From: Arenicola marina
Taxonomy: Eukaryota > Annelida > Polychaeta > Arenicolidae
Length of the DNA: 64,000 nt
Direction: 5' to 3'
Assembly (NCBI GenBank): GCA_964019135.1
Contig: OZ025260.1
Location: 12,704,254 to 12,768,253 of the forward strand
Below are positions 28,101-43,100 of the stretch, piece after piece. The position numbers were made by a program, and so were the translations under genes. Numbering within the stretch: the first letter of the stretch is position 1; each line of letters begins with the position of its first letter. Below the pieces are notes generated by a model, which saw nothing but the letters and a program-made list of their open reading frames with translations, searched no databases and had not been told where the DNA came from.

Positions 28101-31100
28101 TCAAATAAGTACTAAGGTCTATTCTATTGGTTGTAACGCAGTATGGCGATACTCAAATAAGTACTAAGATCTATTCTATTGGTTGTAACGCAGTATGGCG
28201 ATACTCAAATAAGTACTAAGGGCTATTCTATTGGTAAAGCATTAGGGCGATACTCAAATAAGTACTAAGGGCTATTCCATTGGTAAAGCATTAGGGCGAT
28301 ACTCAAATAAGTACTAAGGGCTATTCTATTGGTAAAGCATTAGGGCGATACTCAAATAAGTACTAAGGGCTATTCTATTGGTAAAGCATTAGGGCGATAC
28401 TCAAATAAGTACTAAGGGCTATTCCATTGGTAAAGCATTAGGGCGATACTCAAATAAGTACTAAGGGCTATTCCATTGGTAAAGCATTAGGGCGATACTC
28501 AAATAAGTACTAAGGGCTATTCTATTGGTAAAGCATTAGGGCGATACTCAAATAAGTACTAAGGGCTATTCTATTGGTAAAGCATTAGGGCGATACTCAA
28601 ATAAGTACTAAGGGCTATTCTATTGGTAAAGCATTAGGGCGATACTCAAATAAGTACTAAGGGCTGTTCCATTGGTAAAGCATTAGGGCGATACTCAAAT
28701 AAGTACTAAGGGCTATTCTATTGGTAAAGCATTAAAGCGATACTCAAATAAGTACTAAGGGCTATTCTATTGGTAAAGCATTAGGGCGATACTCAAATAA
28801 GTACTAAGGGCTATTCTTTCAAGCCCTCGGGCCAAGAGCATTTTCCAACAACTGATGGCTTGTAACACATGATGCTTATAGTGATAAAGACGGTTACATG
28901 ATCAACGGAGTCGCTGAGACTGTTGATCAATGTCAGGACGCCAACCCGACTGGACATAGTACAGTATTGCCTGCTAGCTGGCAATCCCTTACCAAATACG
29001 AGCTTGCACAGAACAAATTGTGAAAGAAGCGTCCCTTGTATAGATCTGGGTACATCACGTGTCGCATGCGATAGCTGCCAGGAACGAGATTCTCACCTCC
29101 TCTCGCGAGAGGTTCTGCGGGTTGTCTGAGAAGGTGTGGCTCTCGAGCGTGACGTTGACGACTTTGCCGCTAGAGGTCTGCAGGGTGACCTCGCCGTTGT
29201 GGAGCAGCAGGGGAACCTGTCCATAAGGCAGCTGGGTGGTGCCGGCCAGGATCACCTGGGACCCTGTATAACACAACACGAGGGGTCAGCTGGGTGGTGC
29301 CGGCCAGGATCACCTGGGACCCTGTATCACACAACACGAGGGGTCAGCTGGGTGGTGCCGGCCAGGATCACCTGGGTCCCTGTATCACACAACACGAGGG
29401 GTCAGCTGGGTGGTGCCGGCCAGGATCACCTGGGACCCTGTATCACACAACACGAGGGGTCAGCTGGGTGGTGCCGGCCAGGATCACCTGGGACCCTGTA
29501 TCACACAACACGAGGGGTCAGCTGGGTGGTGCCGGCCAGGATCACCTGGGACCCTGTATCACACAACACGAGGGGTCAGCTGGGTGGTGCCGGCCAGGAT
29601 CACCTGGGACCCTGTATCACACAACACGAGGGGTCAGCTGGGTGGTGCCGGCCAGGATCACCTGGGGCCCTGTATCACACAACACGAGGGGGCAGCTGGG
29701 TGATGCCGGCCAGGGTCACCTGGGACCCTGTATCACACAACACGAGGGTTCAGCTGGGTGGTGCCGGCCAGGATCACCTGGGACCCTGTATCACATAACA
29801 CGAGGGGTCAGCTGGGTGGTGCCGGCCAGGATCACCTGGGACCCTGTATCACACAACACGAGGGGTCAGCTGGGTGGTGCCGGCCAGGATCACCTGGGAC
29901 CCTGTATCACATAACACGAGGGGTCAGCTGGGTGGTGCCGGCCAGGAGCACCTGGGACCCTGTATCACACAACACGAGGGGTCAGCTGGGTGGTGCCGGC
30001 CAGGATCACCTGGGACCCTGTATCACACAACACGAGGGGTCAGCTGGGTGGTGCCGGCCAGGATCACCTGGGACCCTGTATCACACAACACGAGGGGTCA
30101 GCTGGGTGGTGCCGGCCAGGATCACCTGGGACCCTGTATCACACAACACGAGGGGTCAGCTGGATGGTGCCGGCCAGGATCACCTGGGACCCTGTATCAC
30201 ACAACACGAGGGGTCAGCTGGGTGGTGCCGGCCAGGATCACCTGGGACCCTGTATCACACAGCACGAGGGGTCAGCTGGGTGGTGCCGGCCAGGATCACC
30301 TGGGACCCTGTATCACACAACACGAGGGGTCAGCTGGGTGGTGCCGGCCATGATCACCTGGGACCCTGTATCACACAACACGAGGGGTCAGCTGGGTGAT
30401 GCCGGCCAGTATCACCTGGGACCCTGTATCACACAACACGAGGGGTCAGCTGGGTGGTGCCGGCCAGGATCACCTGGGACCCTGTATCACACAACACGAG
30501 GGGTCAGCTGGGTGGTGCCGGCCAGTATCACCTGGGACCCTGTATCACACAACACGAGGGGTCAGCTGGGTGGTGCCGGCCAGGATCACCTGGGACCCTG
30601 TATCACACAACACGAGGGGTCAGCTGGGTGGTGCCGGCCAGGATCACCTGGGACCCTGTATCACACAACACGAGGGGTCAGCTGGGTGATGCCGGCCAGG
30701 GTCACCTGGGACCCTGTATCACACAACACGAGGGGTCAGCTGGGTGGTGCCGGCCAGGATCACCTGGGACCCTGTATCACACAACACGAGGGGTCAGCTG
30801 GGTGGTGCCGGCCAGGATCACCTGGGACCCTGTATCACACAACACGAGGGGTCAGCTGGGTGATGCCGGCCAGGATCACCTGGGACCCTGTATCACACAA
30901 CACGAGGGGTCAGCTGGCAAATTATACACTACAGGATATAGGACAACTGTCACTCCCGCAAACTAGAATGAAGTCGGTATCATGATATGTATAATATATC
31001 AGTAAACATATATCGATAATCCTATCTCTAGGTTAAGCAAATAGTTTGTGTCTTTTAAATTACTTGAAGCCGGTATAAATTGCTATCATCGTTAGGACTT

Positions 31101-34100
31101 GCAACAGAAAGGAGTTCAAAATAAAACACGTAAGGTTGGTTGGTTGTATATTCAGGACGCTTTATCGACTTTTAGTCATGTCGCGTCAATGGGAGAAGGA
31201 AGGGAGAGTGGAGCCACGTCCCCGGGGGTAATCCCCTACTCTTTACGTAGAAGGACATGGGATCTTTATCATGCGACCACACAGACATGGCCACAGCGGT
31301 ACGCGAACCACCGGCGAAAGGCGAGCGATCTAACCAACTGAGCTACCGGGCCGGTCCAGAATGTCCAAGCCCACCAATAGTGCACTGCGTACACCGATGT
31401 GTACAAGGCATCGTGCAATCGATCGGTGTACAACATAAACACCGTGTTGCATTGATGGAAACCGTTCATCTGTTCTTATTCTATATCAGGTGTTAAGTAT
31501 GGGCTGCTTATCATCAACATGCAATAGCTCTGAAGCAACTAAATATTCTTAATTAAGTTCTAATATATGGTAAAGACGAACTGTAAAACAACATTGAGAT
31601 ACGCGGCTTTAAATCATCGACATATAGGTTTTTTCAAACAATGGAACATTTTTTGATATTTCCGGTCGTCAAAAATGGAATAAACATCATCACTAAGTAC
31701 AGTCTCAAACCTTGGATATTATCGAAGAAAAAATCTTCAATCTCTTCTTCCATTTCTTCCATCACTGACAAGAGTTGGAACCAGTTTGAGCAGTGACCGG
31801 TAGGCCGCATAACATACGTACTGTACAGTACTGTAGTGAGGTTATCTATATATCCTTTATACCAGGGTAAGCATGCTTTGACACAACCTATTCGTGCATT
31901 AATTTATCAACACACATATAAACTCACTCGCGCATTGTTCGCACTCGGACAATGCCTGCTCCAACAAGGAGTTAATAGTGAATATTTACAATACAAGTTA
32001 CGTAAGTTTACACCAAATTATCATTTGTAACCATAATACACGCTGTGTCACAATCTACCGTGTAACAACTATCACAAAATCTATGGTGTCCCAGGCAACC
32101 AACATCGTGCTCAAACAAACTTAATTACAGCTACATATACCAGATAATATGAACAGCATCGTTTATATGGCAATGGCCAACAGAAAATAGGTGGAAAATA
32201 GCAGAAAGGTGGTTATGTACATACAATTAAAACAATTTGATCCATTCCGCGAAACCTCTTATAACTTAAATCGCATAAACGTGCAATTTTACGCCATCTT
32301 CACACGATCATGTATATCCCACAAAATGTGCGCCCTATTTCATGCAGTACTTAGCCATAAAGATAAGCCCCCGGGGCGTCTACCTTCAGTATTGGTACCA
32401 TGGTCTCCACTTTCTGGGGGTCTGAAACTATCTCGCTTGCAACGATCCTTACACACTATACACAGAATCAGGAACAGAAAAAAAAGAGACACGAATTAGC
32501 AAACGTAGTAGATCAGATAAGTTATATAAAGCAGATGTTTAAGGATTGCATAAAAGAGTAATTGCTTCATACATATTAGGAGAAAGATGAAAAAAACTCT
32601 TTCCCACAGAAAGCAAGGGTTGTGAAATAACAAAGCGCAAAGCGATGTTGTACTAAAGATTATCAAGTCTTCTTCATATAGAAAACCGGTCTGTCAGGGT
32701 AGGAACAGGATTTTGGAAGAAAAAATAAGCAGTTGATGACAACGACGGCTAGAAGTACCAGAACTTACCTTTCACACTTTCTCTACAGTACACATACGTG
32801 TAGATTTTCTCATCATCGTATGTGATGAAGACACCCTGGAAAATATTAGATGTTAGACAAAAACTTCACAGGCATATTGTATCCGGACACGATAGACATT
32901 ATATTATAGATATGTTGAATCTCATCGTGTATGACCTCTCCCAATAGAGGGCGTTATAATGGATGGTCGTGCGAAATTCAATCTCACAGTTATTTTATTA
33001 TTAGACAATTAAATACACCAGTTGATTAATATGTTTCATTAGATACACAAAAACTTCATAAAATCAACGTAAGATTATAATTTTCTAAAGTGTACTGATG
33101 GATACAAGAAACCTGACAGCTGAAATGGTACCCAGGTTTGTCCTCCCCTACCCCCACCACCTCCGTTGCTGTTTTTGCGTTGGTTATAACGCATTCACTT
33201 TCTGGTTGTGTATCCCCATGAAGAAAGATCTGGTTGTGTATCTCCATAAAGAAAGATCTAACAATATCTGGCCCGCCCGGCCATACAGCTGCTCGGAGTA
33301 AGTCATTGTATGATCTACGGAATACCAGACCTTACCCTGTCGAGCGGCCAGTTTTCCCAGAGTACACCGCGGGTCGTGGGAGAGAACTGCGGTACCTCCA
33401 CCGTGTTGTCATTAACCTGAAGGCACAGAGTACGAGACATCATCGCCACATTAACATCACAGCTGTGACTATACGTGTAGCCACGAACAAAATACTTCGG
33501 GTTATTAGGTCACGAACACTGGATCGGTAAGGACTCCACTTACATAGTAAGTACGTCATAACCACAGACAAGTGTCATACTTCTGAAAGTGAAGGCGACA
33601 GACATTTCATCTCCAACCGCTGGAGCTGAAAACAATTTCTTAACGACCAAGCCCATTTCTACGAATCTACATATCTTGACGACAAGGAACTTCACGAGAC
33701 GACTGACTTCTTCTTGTTTCACTACACCCAAATATTGATGAAAATGACATGCCACATATTAGATACAACGTTTCACTATTCTGTATCTATACTTCACTGT
33801 GGCAAGCTTTGCCACTTGCTATCACGGTACAATCCCTGAGGATTGACAAGTCGTGACCCCAGGGACCTAGATCTATCGCCTTCTAGAGATACACGGTTAC
33901 GATACGTCCAAGGTACGAACCGGGTTGTAGACGAAGCCATCGTTCTTATCGTCCACGAAGACGAGCCTGGTGCCGCTTGGGTCGGGGTAGAGCTTCTTCA
34001 CGCCGACCACGTGGCGGAACTCGTTCACAAACTGCCAGTCCTCGATGAAGAAGTAGTAAATGCCGCCACTCTGCAGAAAACAACTCAATGGTATACCGCA

Positions 34101-37100
34101 GGGGTAGCTGTGGCTATTAGTGGTCTCATACTTCATTAAACACCAGGTCCAGGTCAATGGTATACCGCAGGGGTAGCTGTGGCTATTAGTGGTCTCATAC
34201 TTCATTAAACTCCAGGTCCAGGTCAATGGTATACCGCAGGGGTAGCTGTGGCTATTAGTGGTCTCATACTTCATTAAACTCCAGGTCCAGGTCAATGGTA
34301 TACCGCAGGGGTAGCTGTGGCTATTAGTGGTCTCATACTTCATTAAACTCCAGGTCCAGGTCAATGGCATACCGCAGAGGTAGCTGTGGCTATTAGTGGT
34401 CTCATACTTCATTAAACTCCAGGTCCAGGTCAATGGCATACCGCAGGGGTAGCTGTGGCTATTAGTGGTCTCATACTTCATTAAACTCCAGGTCCAGGTC
34501 AATGGTATACCGCAGGGGTAGCTGTGGCTATTAGTGGTCTCATACTTCATTAAACTCCAGGACCAGGTCAATGGTATACCGCAGGGGTAGCTGTGGCTAT
34601 TAGTGGTCTCATACTTCATTAAACTCCAGGACCAGGTCAATGGTATACCGCAGGGGTAGCTGTGGCTATTAGTGGTCTCATACTTCATTAAACTCCAGGT
34701 CCAGGTCAATGGCATACCGCAGGGGTAGCTGTGGCTATTAGTGGTCTCATACTTCATTAAACTCCAGGACCAGGTCAATGGTATACCGCAGGGGTAGCTG
34801 TGGCTATTAGTGGTCTCATACTTCATTAAACTCCAGGTCCAGGTCAATGGTATACCGCAGGGGTAGCTGTGGCTATTAGTGGTCTCATACTTCATTAAAC
34901 TCCAGGTCCAGGTCAATGGTATACCGCAGGGGTAGCTGTGGCTATTAGTGGTCTCATACTTCATTAAACTCCAGGTCCAGGTCAATGGTATACCGCAGGG
35001 GTAGCTGTGGCTATTAGTGGTCTCATACTTCATTAAACTCCAGGTCCAGGTCAATGGTATACCGCAGGGGTAGCTGTGGCTATTAGTGGTCTCATACTTC
35101 ATAAAACTCCAGGTCCAGGTCAATGGTATACCGCAGGGGTAGCTGTGGCTATTAGTGGTCTCATACTTCATTAAACTCCAGGACCAGGTCAATGGTATAC
35201 CGCAGGGGTAGCTGTGGCTATTAGTGGTCTCATACTTCATTAAACTCCAGGTCCAGGTCAATGGCATACCGCAGGGTAGCTGTGGCTATTAGTGGTCTCA
35301 TACTTCATAAAACTCCAGGTCCAGGTCAATGGTATACCGCAGGGGTAGCTGTGGCTATTAGTGGTCTTATACTTCATTAAACTCCAGGTCCAGGTCAATG
35401 GTATACCGCAGGGGTAGCTGTGGCTATTAGTGGTCTCATACTTCATTAAACTCCAGGTCCAGGTCAATGGTATACCGCAGGGGTAGCTGTGGCTATTAGT
35501 GGTCCCATACTTCATTAAACTCCAGGTCCAGGTCAATGGTATACCACAGGGGTAGCTGTGGCTATTAGTGGTCTCATACTTCATTAAACTCCAGGTCCAG
35601 GTCAATGGTATACCGCAGGGGTAGCTGTGGCTATTAGTGGTCTCATACTTCATTAAACTCCAGGTCCAGGTCAATGGTATACCGCAGGGGTAGCTGTGGC
35701 TATTAGTGGTCTCATACTTCATTAAACTCCAGGTCCAGGTCAATGGTATACCGCAGGGGTAGCTGTGGCTATTAGTGGTCTCATACTTCATTAAACTCCA
35801 GGTCCAGGTCCAAGACATTAATCCCAATATATTACTTCATCAAAATAGAATACCCGTTAATTTTTTGGGGAAGCACTATTATAATTATTCACCATTATCC
35901 CATATGACGCGCTAAAGCATCAAGGAATACTCAACGGCGATCGTTCGACGTTTCCTGACGTAAATTGAGGTTCCCGTTTGAAGGGCTAGTGCGCTGTACG
36001 CATGAGACCGGCAGTCATGATATCCCTTTCGTTAAAATACTATTCCAGATACCATGAATTCAACAAATCGTACTGCTGCAAGTTGCCTCCTTTCTCAAAG
36101 ATGTCAATTTATCTAAATATCTACATAAACACTTCACCTGTCTATATTTAGCGTGATCAACAATTAAACTGGAACCTGCATCTACGTCACTTGGCGCGAA
36201 GATTACGACTTTGATCGTTCAGAGTTTGATGCCAGAGTTTGTTCAGAATTTGTGACTAATACGCGCCACACGTTCCTATAGGCCATATTTTTTGCATAAC
36301 CACCCAGATTGCTTTAATATTTACTCTTCTATGGGTTTATTATATTAATTTTACCAAATAATTTACCCAGAAACTGGCCTTTAAGCCTAGTGCATCAGGT
36401 CTTATACATATCTCATCTAATGACAATGAAACTCCCCCACACTTGTAAGACACAAACTAATAACGCCATATATGTGTGGGCAAGACACAGAGTGAAATAT
36501 TAATGCGGACCACATATTTCGGACGATGAATGGATTAGTGTCGAGTAACCTCTGTAAACACACGGGCCAAACGGGGCCAAACGGGGCCAAACGGGGCCAA
36601 GCGAGTTTTGTTTAAAGAAAATAATGAGCATTAAAGTGCCTCAAGGGTTTACACATATTAGTAAACATTAAAGTGCCTCAAGGGTTTACACATAACAGTT
36701 AACATTGAGCGCCTCAAGGTTTTACACATAACAGTAAACATTGAGCGCCTCAAGGTTTTACACATAACAGTAAACATTGAGCGCCTCAAGGTTTTACACA
36801 TAACAGTTAACATTGAGCGCCTCAAAGTTTTACACATAACAGTAAACATTGAGCGCCTCAAGGTTTTACACATAACAGTAAACATTGAGCGCCTCACGTC
36901 GGTGCCGTAGATGAGGAAGTCCTGCGTCATGTCGTGACACGTGATCCTGTGATCCATGTGCTCCTTGTCCGGGAACAGCTTGGTGTCCCTCTCGTCAGAC
37001 AGACCGGCGTCCCCCTCGATCTGACAATTGCCAAACATGGCGTCATATTGCGAGAGCGACAATGTGAAATAAAGACGATACCTGCTTGGTGTAATATTAA

Positions 37101-40100
37101 TATAGAATGTAAAACAATTATACAGAACAAAATATATGAAGGAACAGAGTGGTATTGCAACCGGCAGTAAATCACTTGCTATACTGTCTAGGTTACAGTA
37201 GCAGTTTGGAATAGTTCTTTGGCAGGTACCTTTATGAGTTTCCCGATAGTTGTGTCTTTGAGGCTGAAATTCGGACTGAAAATGGACCGCCTTCATGTTG
37301 CCATCGACGTAGAGTTCAGGCTGGCGCAGTCATAAAGTTAATACTACTTGATAGATATGGAATGATCTACTTCTAAACATACGGGAAAGCCAGACTTGTT
37401 TATTTTTATCAGTTTGACAGTAACTATAGACAAATTTGTTAAAACAATTTAAGCATTCCGCGCCAAGGGCCCCGACGGATATGATGTTTTGTAGTGCATG
37501 CCTGGGGTTTGCACTATGTACAGTACATGTAGAATTATGGCCAGTGATAGTCTGCACTCGTTCACATATTTTTAGACAATTCTCCTCGGTGTCGCAACAA
37601 GAATCACTCGACGAAATCCGCCGCCTAAACGGACGTTTTGCATCCAATACGTGACGTCATATTTTAATATTTCGCGAGTTATCGATTGGTGTGACTTAAC
37701 GACTCGGTCTCCCCATCCTGGTGCGTTACATCGTTGACGAACAAAAGAGGTTATATTTGTTCTTATATGCGTATATTTTCCTTCGCTTGGAGGTTTTTAA
37801 TGTTCGTGTAAGTTCTTTCGGCGTTCGTCTCCACAGTTGAAACTCCATTGACGCATTATTTGCTTGAGGCCGCCTGGGATCTAATGAAAGCTAAACGTGT
37901 TTATATACAATGTAGCCGCGGCAACTTACCATGTGCAGGTTGACTTTGCCCTCGAAGCTGACTGCGGCGTAGTCTGTGTTCATCTTGCACGACTGGACCG
38001 TGCCCAGGTACTCCCTATCCTTGAGCTTCTCGGGACCTACACACACAGGACATGGGTAGAGCGACTAGTGTTTAGGGCCAGCTCTTTGAACACATAGAAT
38101 AAACTAGTCTTGGTTTCACAAACATTGAAAATATAGCAAGTGACAAGAGTGACTGTAATAATAATAATAATAATAATCTTTATTGCCATGAAGAGTACAC
38201 AAATCAAGATAATACCGAACTGGTTGGCAAGGAGCAGAAGCCGAGGCTTATTCGCTCAAAAAAAAATATATAATAAATAAAAATGAATAAAAAAATAACT
38301 CAAAACAACAACAAAAAACAGGAACATGGAACGGTAGTACAGCAATCTAGATAATATCGATTTGGCCCAATCGTTGCACTATAATAGTTCTTTCTTTCTA
38401 TTAACTCAGTAACATATATGATTATATTGTGATGGCTAGTTACACATTAAATTAACATTAGTTAAATTACTCGTATCAATTATATTTAACAAACTATTCT
38501 TAGTATTTCTCTTAAAAAGGTGAAGCGATGATTGAAAGTTTACCTTACCAAACCATTTATTAAAAATATATATCCCATTATATACTGTATTGTAACCCAG
38601 ATTCTGTTGTTCATACCCCACACACTGGGGGAGACCTACCTGTGTCATTACGGCCGTAGAACCAGGCCATGTTGTTCATGCCCCACACACTGGGGGAGAC
38701 CTACCTGTGTCATTGAGGCCGTAGAACCAGGCCATGTTGTTCATGCCCCACACACTGAGGGAGACCTACCTGTGTCATTGAGGCCGTAGAACCAGGCCAT
38801 GTTGTTCATGCCCCACACACTGAGGGAGACCTACCTGTGTCATTGGGGCCGTAGAACCAGGCCATGTCGTTCATGCCCCACACACTGGGGGAGACCTACC
38901 TGTGTCATTACGGCCGTAGACCCAGGCCATGTTGTTAATGCCCCACACACTGAGGGATACCTACCTGTGTCATTGAGGCCGTAGAACCAGGCCATATTGT
39001 TCATGCCCCACACACTGGGGGAGACCTACCTGTGTCATTACGGCCGTAGAACCAGGCCATATTGTTCATGCCCCACACTGGGGGAGACCTACCTGTGTCA
39101 TTGAGGCCGTAGAACCAGGCCATGTTGTTCATGCCCCACACACTGGGGGAGACCTACCTGTGTCATTGGGGCCGTAGAACCAGGCCATGTTGTTCATGCC
39201 CCACACACTGGGGGAAACCTACCTGTGTCATTGGGGCCGTAGAACCAGGCCATGTTGTTCATGCCTCACACACTGGGGAAGACCTACCTGTGTCATTGGG
39301 GCCGTAGAACCAGGCCATGTTGTTCATGCCTCACACACTGGGGGAGACCTAGCTGTGTCATTGGGGCCGTAGAACCAGGCCATGTTGTTCATGCCTCACA
39401 CACTGGGGAAGACCTACCTGTGTCATTGGGGCCGTAGAACCAGGCCATGTTGTTCATGCCCCACACACTGGGGGAGACCTACCTGTGTCATTGAGGCCGT
39501 AGAAACAGGCCATGTTGTTCATGCCACACACACTGGGGGAGACCTACCTGTGTCATTACGGCCGTAGAACCAGGCCATATTGTTCATGCCCCACACACTG
39601 GGGGAGACCTACCTGTGTCATTGAGGCCGTAGAACCAGGCCATGTTGTTCATGCCCCACACACTGGGGGAGACCTACCTGTGTCATTGGGGCCGCAGAAC
39701 CAGGCCATGTTGTTCATGCCTCACACACTGGGGGAGACCAACCTGTGTCATTGGGGCCGTAGAACCAGGCCATGTTGTTCATGCCCCACACACTGGGGGA
39801 GACCTACCTGTGTCATTACGGCCGTAGAACCAGGCCATATTGTTCATGCCCCACACACTGGGGGAGACCTACCTGTGTCATTGGGGCCGTAGAACCAGGC
39901 CATGTTGTTCATGCCCCACACACTGGGGGAGACCTACCTGTGTCATTGGGGCCGTAGAACCAGGCCATGTTGTTCATGCCTCACACACTGGGGGAGACCT
40001 ACCTGTGTCATTGGGGCCGTAGAACCAGGCCATGTTGTTCATGCCCCACACACTGGGGGAGACCTACCTGTGTCATTGAGGCCGTAGAACCAGGCCATCT

Positions 40101-43100
40101 TGTTCATGCCCCACACACTGGGGAAGACCTACCTGTGTCATTGGGGCCGTAGAACCAGGCCATGTTGTTCATGCCTCACACACTGGGGGAGACCTACCTG
40201 TGTCATTGGGGCCGTAGAAACAGGCCATGTTGTTCATGCCCCACACACTGGGGGAGACCTACCTGTGTCATTGAGGCCGTAGAAACAGGCCATGTTGTTC
40301 ATGCCACACACACTGGGGGAGACCTACCTGTGTCATTACGGCCGTAGAACCAGGCCATATTGTTCATGCCCCACACACTGGGGGAGACCTACCTGTGTCA
40401 TTGAGGCCGTAGAACCAGGCCATGTTGTTCATGCCCCACACACTGGGGGAGACCTACCTGTGTCATTGGGGCCGCAGAACCAGGCCATGTTGTTCATGCC
40501 TCACACACTGGGGGAGACCAACCTGTGTCATTGGGGCCGTAGAACCAGGCCATGTTGTTCATGCCCCACACACTGGGGGAGACCTACCTGTGTCATTACG
40601 GCCGTAGAACCAGGCCATATTGTTCATGCCCCACACACTGGGGGAGACCTACCTGTGTCATTGGGGCCGTAGAACCAGGCCATGTTGTTCATGCCCCACA
40701 CACTGGGGGAGACCTACCTGTGTCATTGGGGCCGTAGAACCAGGCCATGTTGTTCATGCCTCACACACTGGGGGAGACCTACCTGTGTCATTGGGGCCGT
40801 AGAACTAGGCCATGTTGTTCATGCCCCACACACTGGGGGAGACCTACCTGTGTCATTGAGGCCGTAGAACCAGGCCATCTTGTTCATGCCCCACACACTG
40901 AGGGAGACCACCTGTGTCATTGAGGCCGTAGAACCAGGCCATGTTGTTAATGCCCCACACACTGAGGGATACCTACCTGTGTCATTACGGCCGTAGAACC
41001 AGGCCATGTTGTTCATGCCCCACACACTGGGGGAGACCTACCTGTGTCATTGAGGCCGTAGAACCAGGCCATATTGTTTATGCCCCACACACTGGGGGAT
41101 ACCTACCTGTGTCATTGAGGCCGTAGAACCAGGCCATATTGTTCATGCCCCACACACTGGGGGAGACCAACCTGTGTCATTGAGGCCGTAGAAACAGGCC
41201 ATGTTGTTCATGCCCCACACACTGGGGGAGACCTACCTGTGTCATTACGGCCGTAGAACCAGGCCATATTGTTCATGCCACAAACACTGAGGGAGACCTA
41301 CCTGTGTCATTACGGCCGTAGAACCAGGCCATATTGTTCATGCCCCACACACTGGGGGAGACCTACCTGTGTCATTGAGGCCGTAGAACCAGGCCATGTT
41401 GTTCATGCCCCACACACTGGGAGAGACCTACCTGTGTCATTGGGGCCGCAGAACCAGGCCATGTTGTTTATGCCTCACACACTGGGGGAGACCTACCTGT
41501 GTCATTGGGGCCGTAGAACCAGGCCATGTTGTTCATGCCCCACACACTGGGGGAGACCTACCTGTGTCATTGGGGCCGTAGAACCAGGCCATGTTGTTCA
41601 TGCCCCACACACTGGGGGAGACCTACCTGTGTCATTGGGGCCGTAGAACCAGGCCATGTTGTTCATGCCTCACACACTGGGGGAGACCAACCTGTGTCAT
41701 TGGGGCCGTAGAACCAGGCCATGTTGTTCATGCCCCACACACTGGGGGAGACCTACCTGTGTCATTGAGGCCGTAGAACCAGGCCATGTTGTTCATGCCC
41801 CACACACTGGGGGAGACCTACCTGCGTCACTGAGGCCGTAGAACCAGGCCATGTTGTTCATGCCCCACACACTGGGGGAGACCTACCTGTGTCATTGAGG
41901 CCGTAGAACCAGGCCATGTTGTTCATGCCCCACACACTGGGGGAGACCTACCTGCGTCACTGAGGCCGTAGAACCAGGCCATGTTGTTCATGCTCCACAC
42001 ACTGGGGGACACCTACCTGTGTCATTGAGCCCGTAGAACCAGGCCATGTTGTTCATGCCCCACACACTGAGGGAGACCTACCTGTGTCATTGAGGCCGTA
42101 GAACCAGGCCATGTTGTTCATGCCACACACACTTGGGAAGACCTACCTGTGTCATTACGGCCGTAGAACCAGGCCATATTGTTCATGCCCCACACACTGG
42201 GGGAGACCTACCTGTGTCATTGAGGCCGTAGAACCAGGCCATGTTGTTCATGCCCCACACACTGAGGGAGACCTACCTGTGTCATTGAGTCCGTAGAACC
42301 AGGCCATGTTGTTCATGCCCCACACACTGGGGGACACCTACCTGTGTCATTGAGGCCGTAGAACCAGGCCATGTTGTTCATGCCCCACACGCTGGGGGAG
42401 ACGTACCTGTGTCATTGAGGCCGTAGAACCAGGCCATGTTGTTCATGCCGCACACGCTGGGGGAGACCTACCTGTGTCATTGAGGCCGTAGAACCAGGCC
42501 ATGTGGTTCATGCCTCACACACTGGGGGAGACCTACCTGTGTCATTGAGGCCGTAGAACCAGGCCCTGTTGTTCATGCCTGTGACGAGGTGGAAGGGCCC
42601 GAGGCCGATGAAGGCTGGTTCCACATCTGTTTGTACCGTCAGAGCACCCTCCTGTAGAACGACAATTAATAACATTTAAGGGTTACTTGAAGGACACAGT
42701 AAACTATAACGGCCATATCAAGACGGAGGAGCTTAGCTACCTCAAGTGGTAAGCGGACTCAGCTGCAGCCCAACAGATCAGCAGTTTAAGAAATGTAAAA
42801 CCTACATCTCGGGAAAGTTCCCTTAAGCTGTATTTTCAGGGTTCACATAGGCAAGGTTCCATCAAATTCAAAGCACTAGAAAAATTCAAGGACTTTTCAC
42901 GGAAATTTTTTACTTTCTCTGCTCTATTTTAAGCATACAAATAACAAAACTTGGGACTACATTTTATGTATACAATCTTTGATATGCGGAAATAAGGAAT
43001 GACAACGAGAAGGCAGTGTCCACGTTTATTTATTACCAACCAACAGCATTTATTGGCGTTAATCACTTTACTTTTATTAATTGCTACTTTTTCAATTCAG

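Noticed and set aside
29136-30985. Plus-strand 200-330-codon frames in the 58-bp array
   Set aside because: Antisense shadows of a tandem array derived from exon w11.
33897-35827. 456- and 189-codon frames with [20 protein letters not shown] repeats, the first ending in real WDR19 sequence
   Set aside because: The repeat part is a 69-bp intronic array read through the acceptor. A clear TTTTCTGCAG acceptor marks where exon w8 starts, and the human protein has no such repeat.
36658-37296. 212-codon minus frame taken as one exon
   Set aside because: Only 36898-37020 matches WDR19. The upstream part lies beyond a good acceptor at 37021-37022 and belongs to the dispersed repeat; the downstream part is the 36-bp array.
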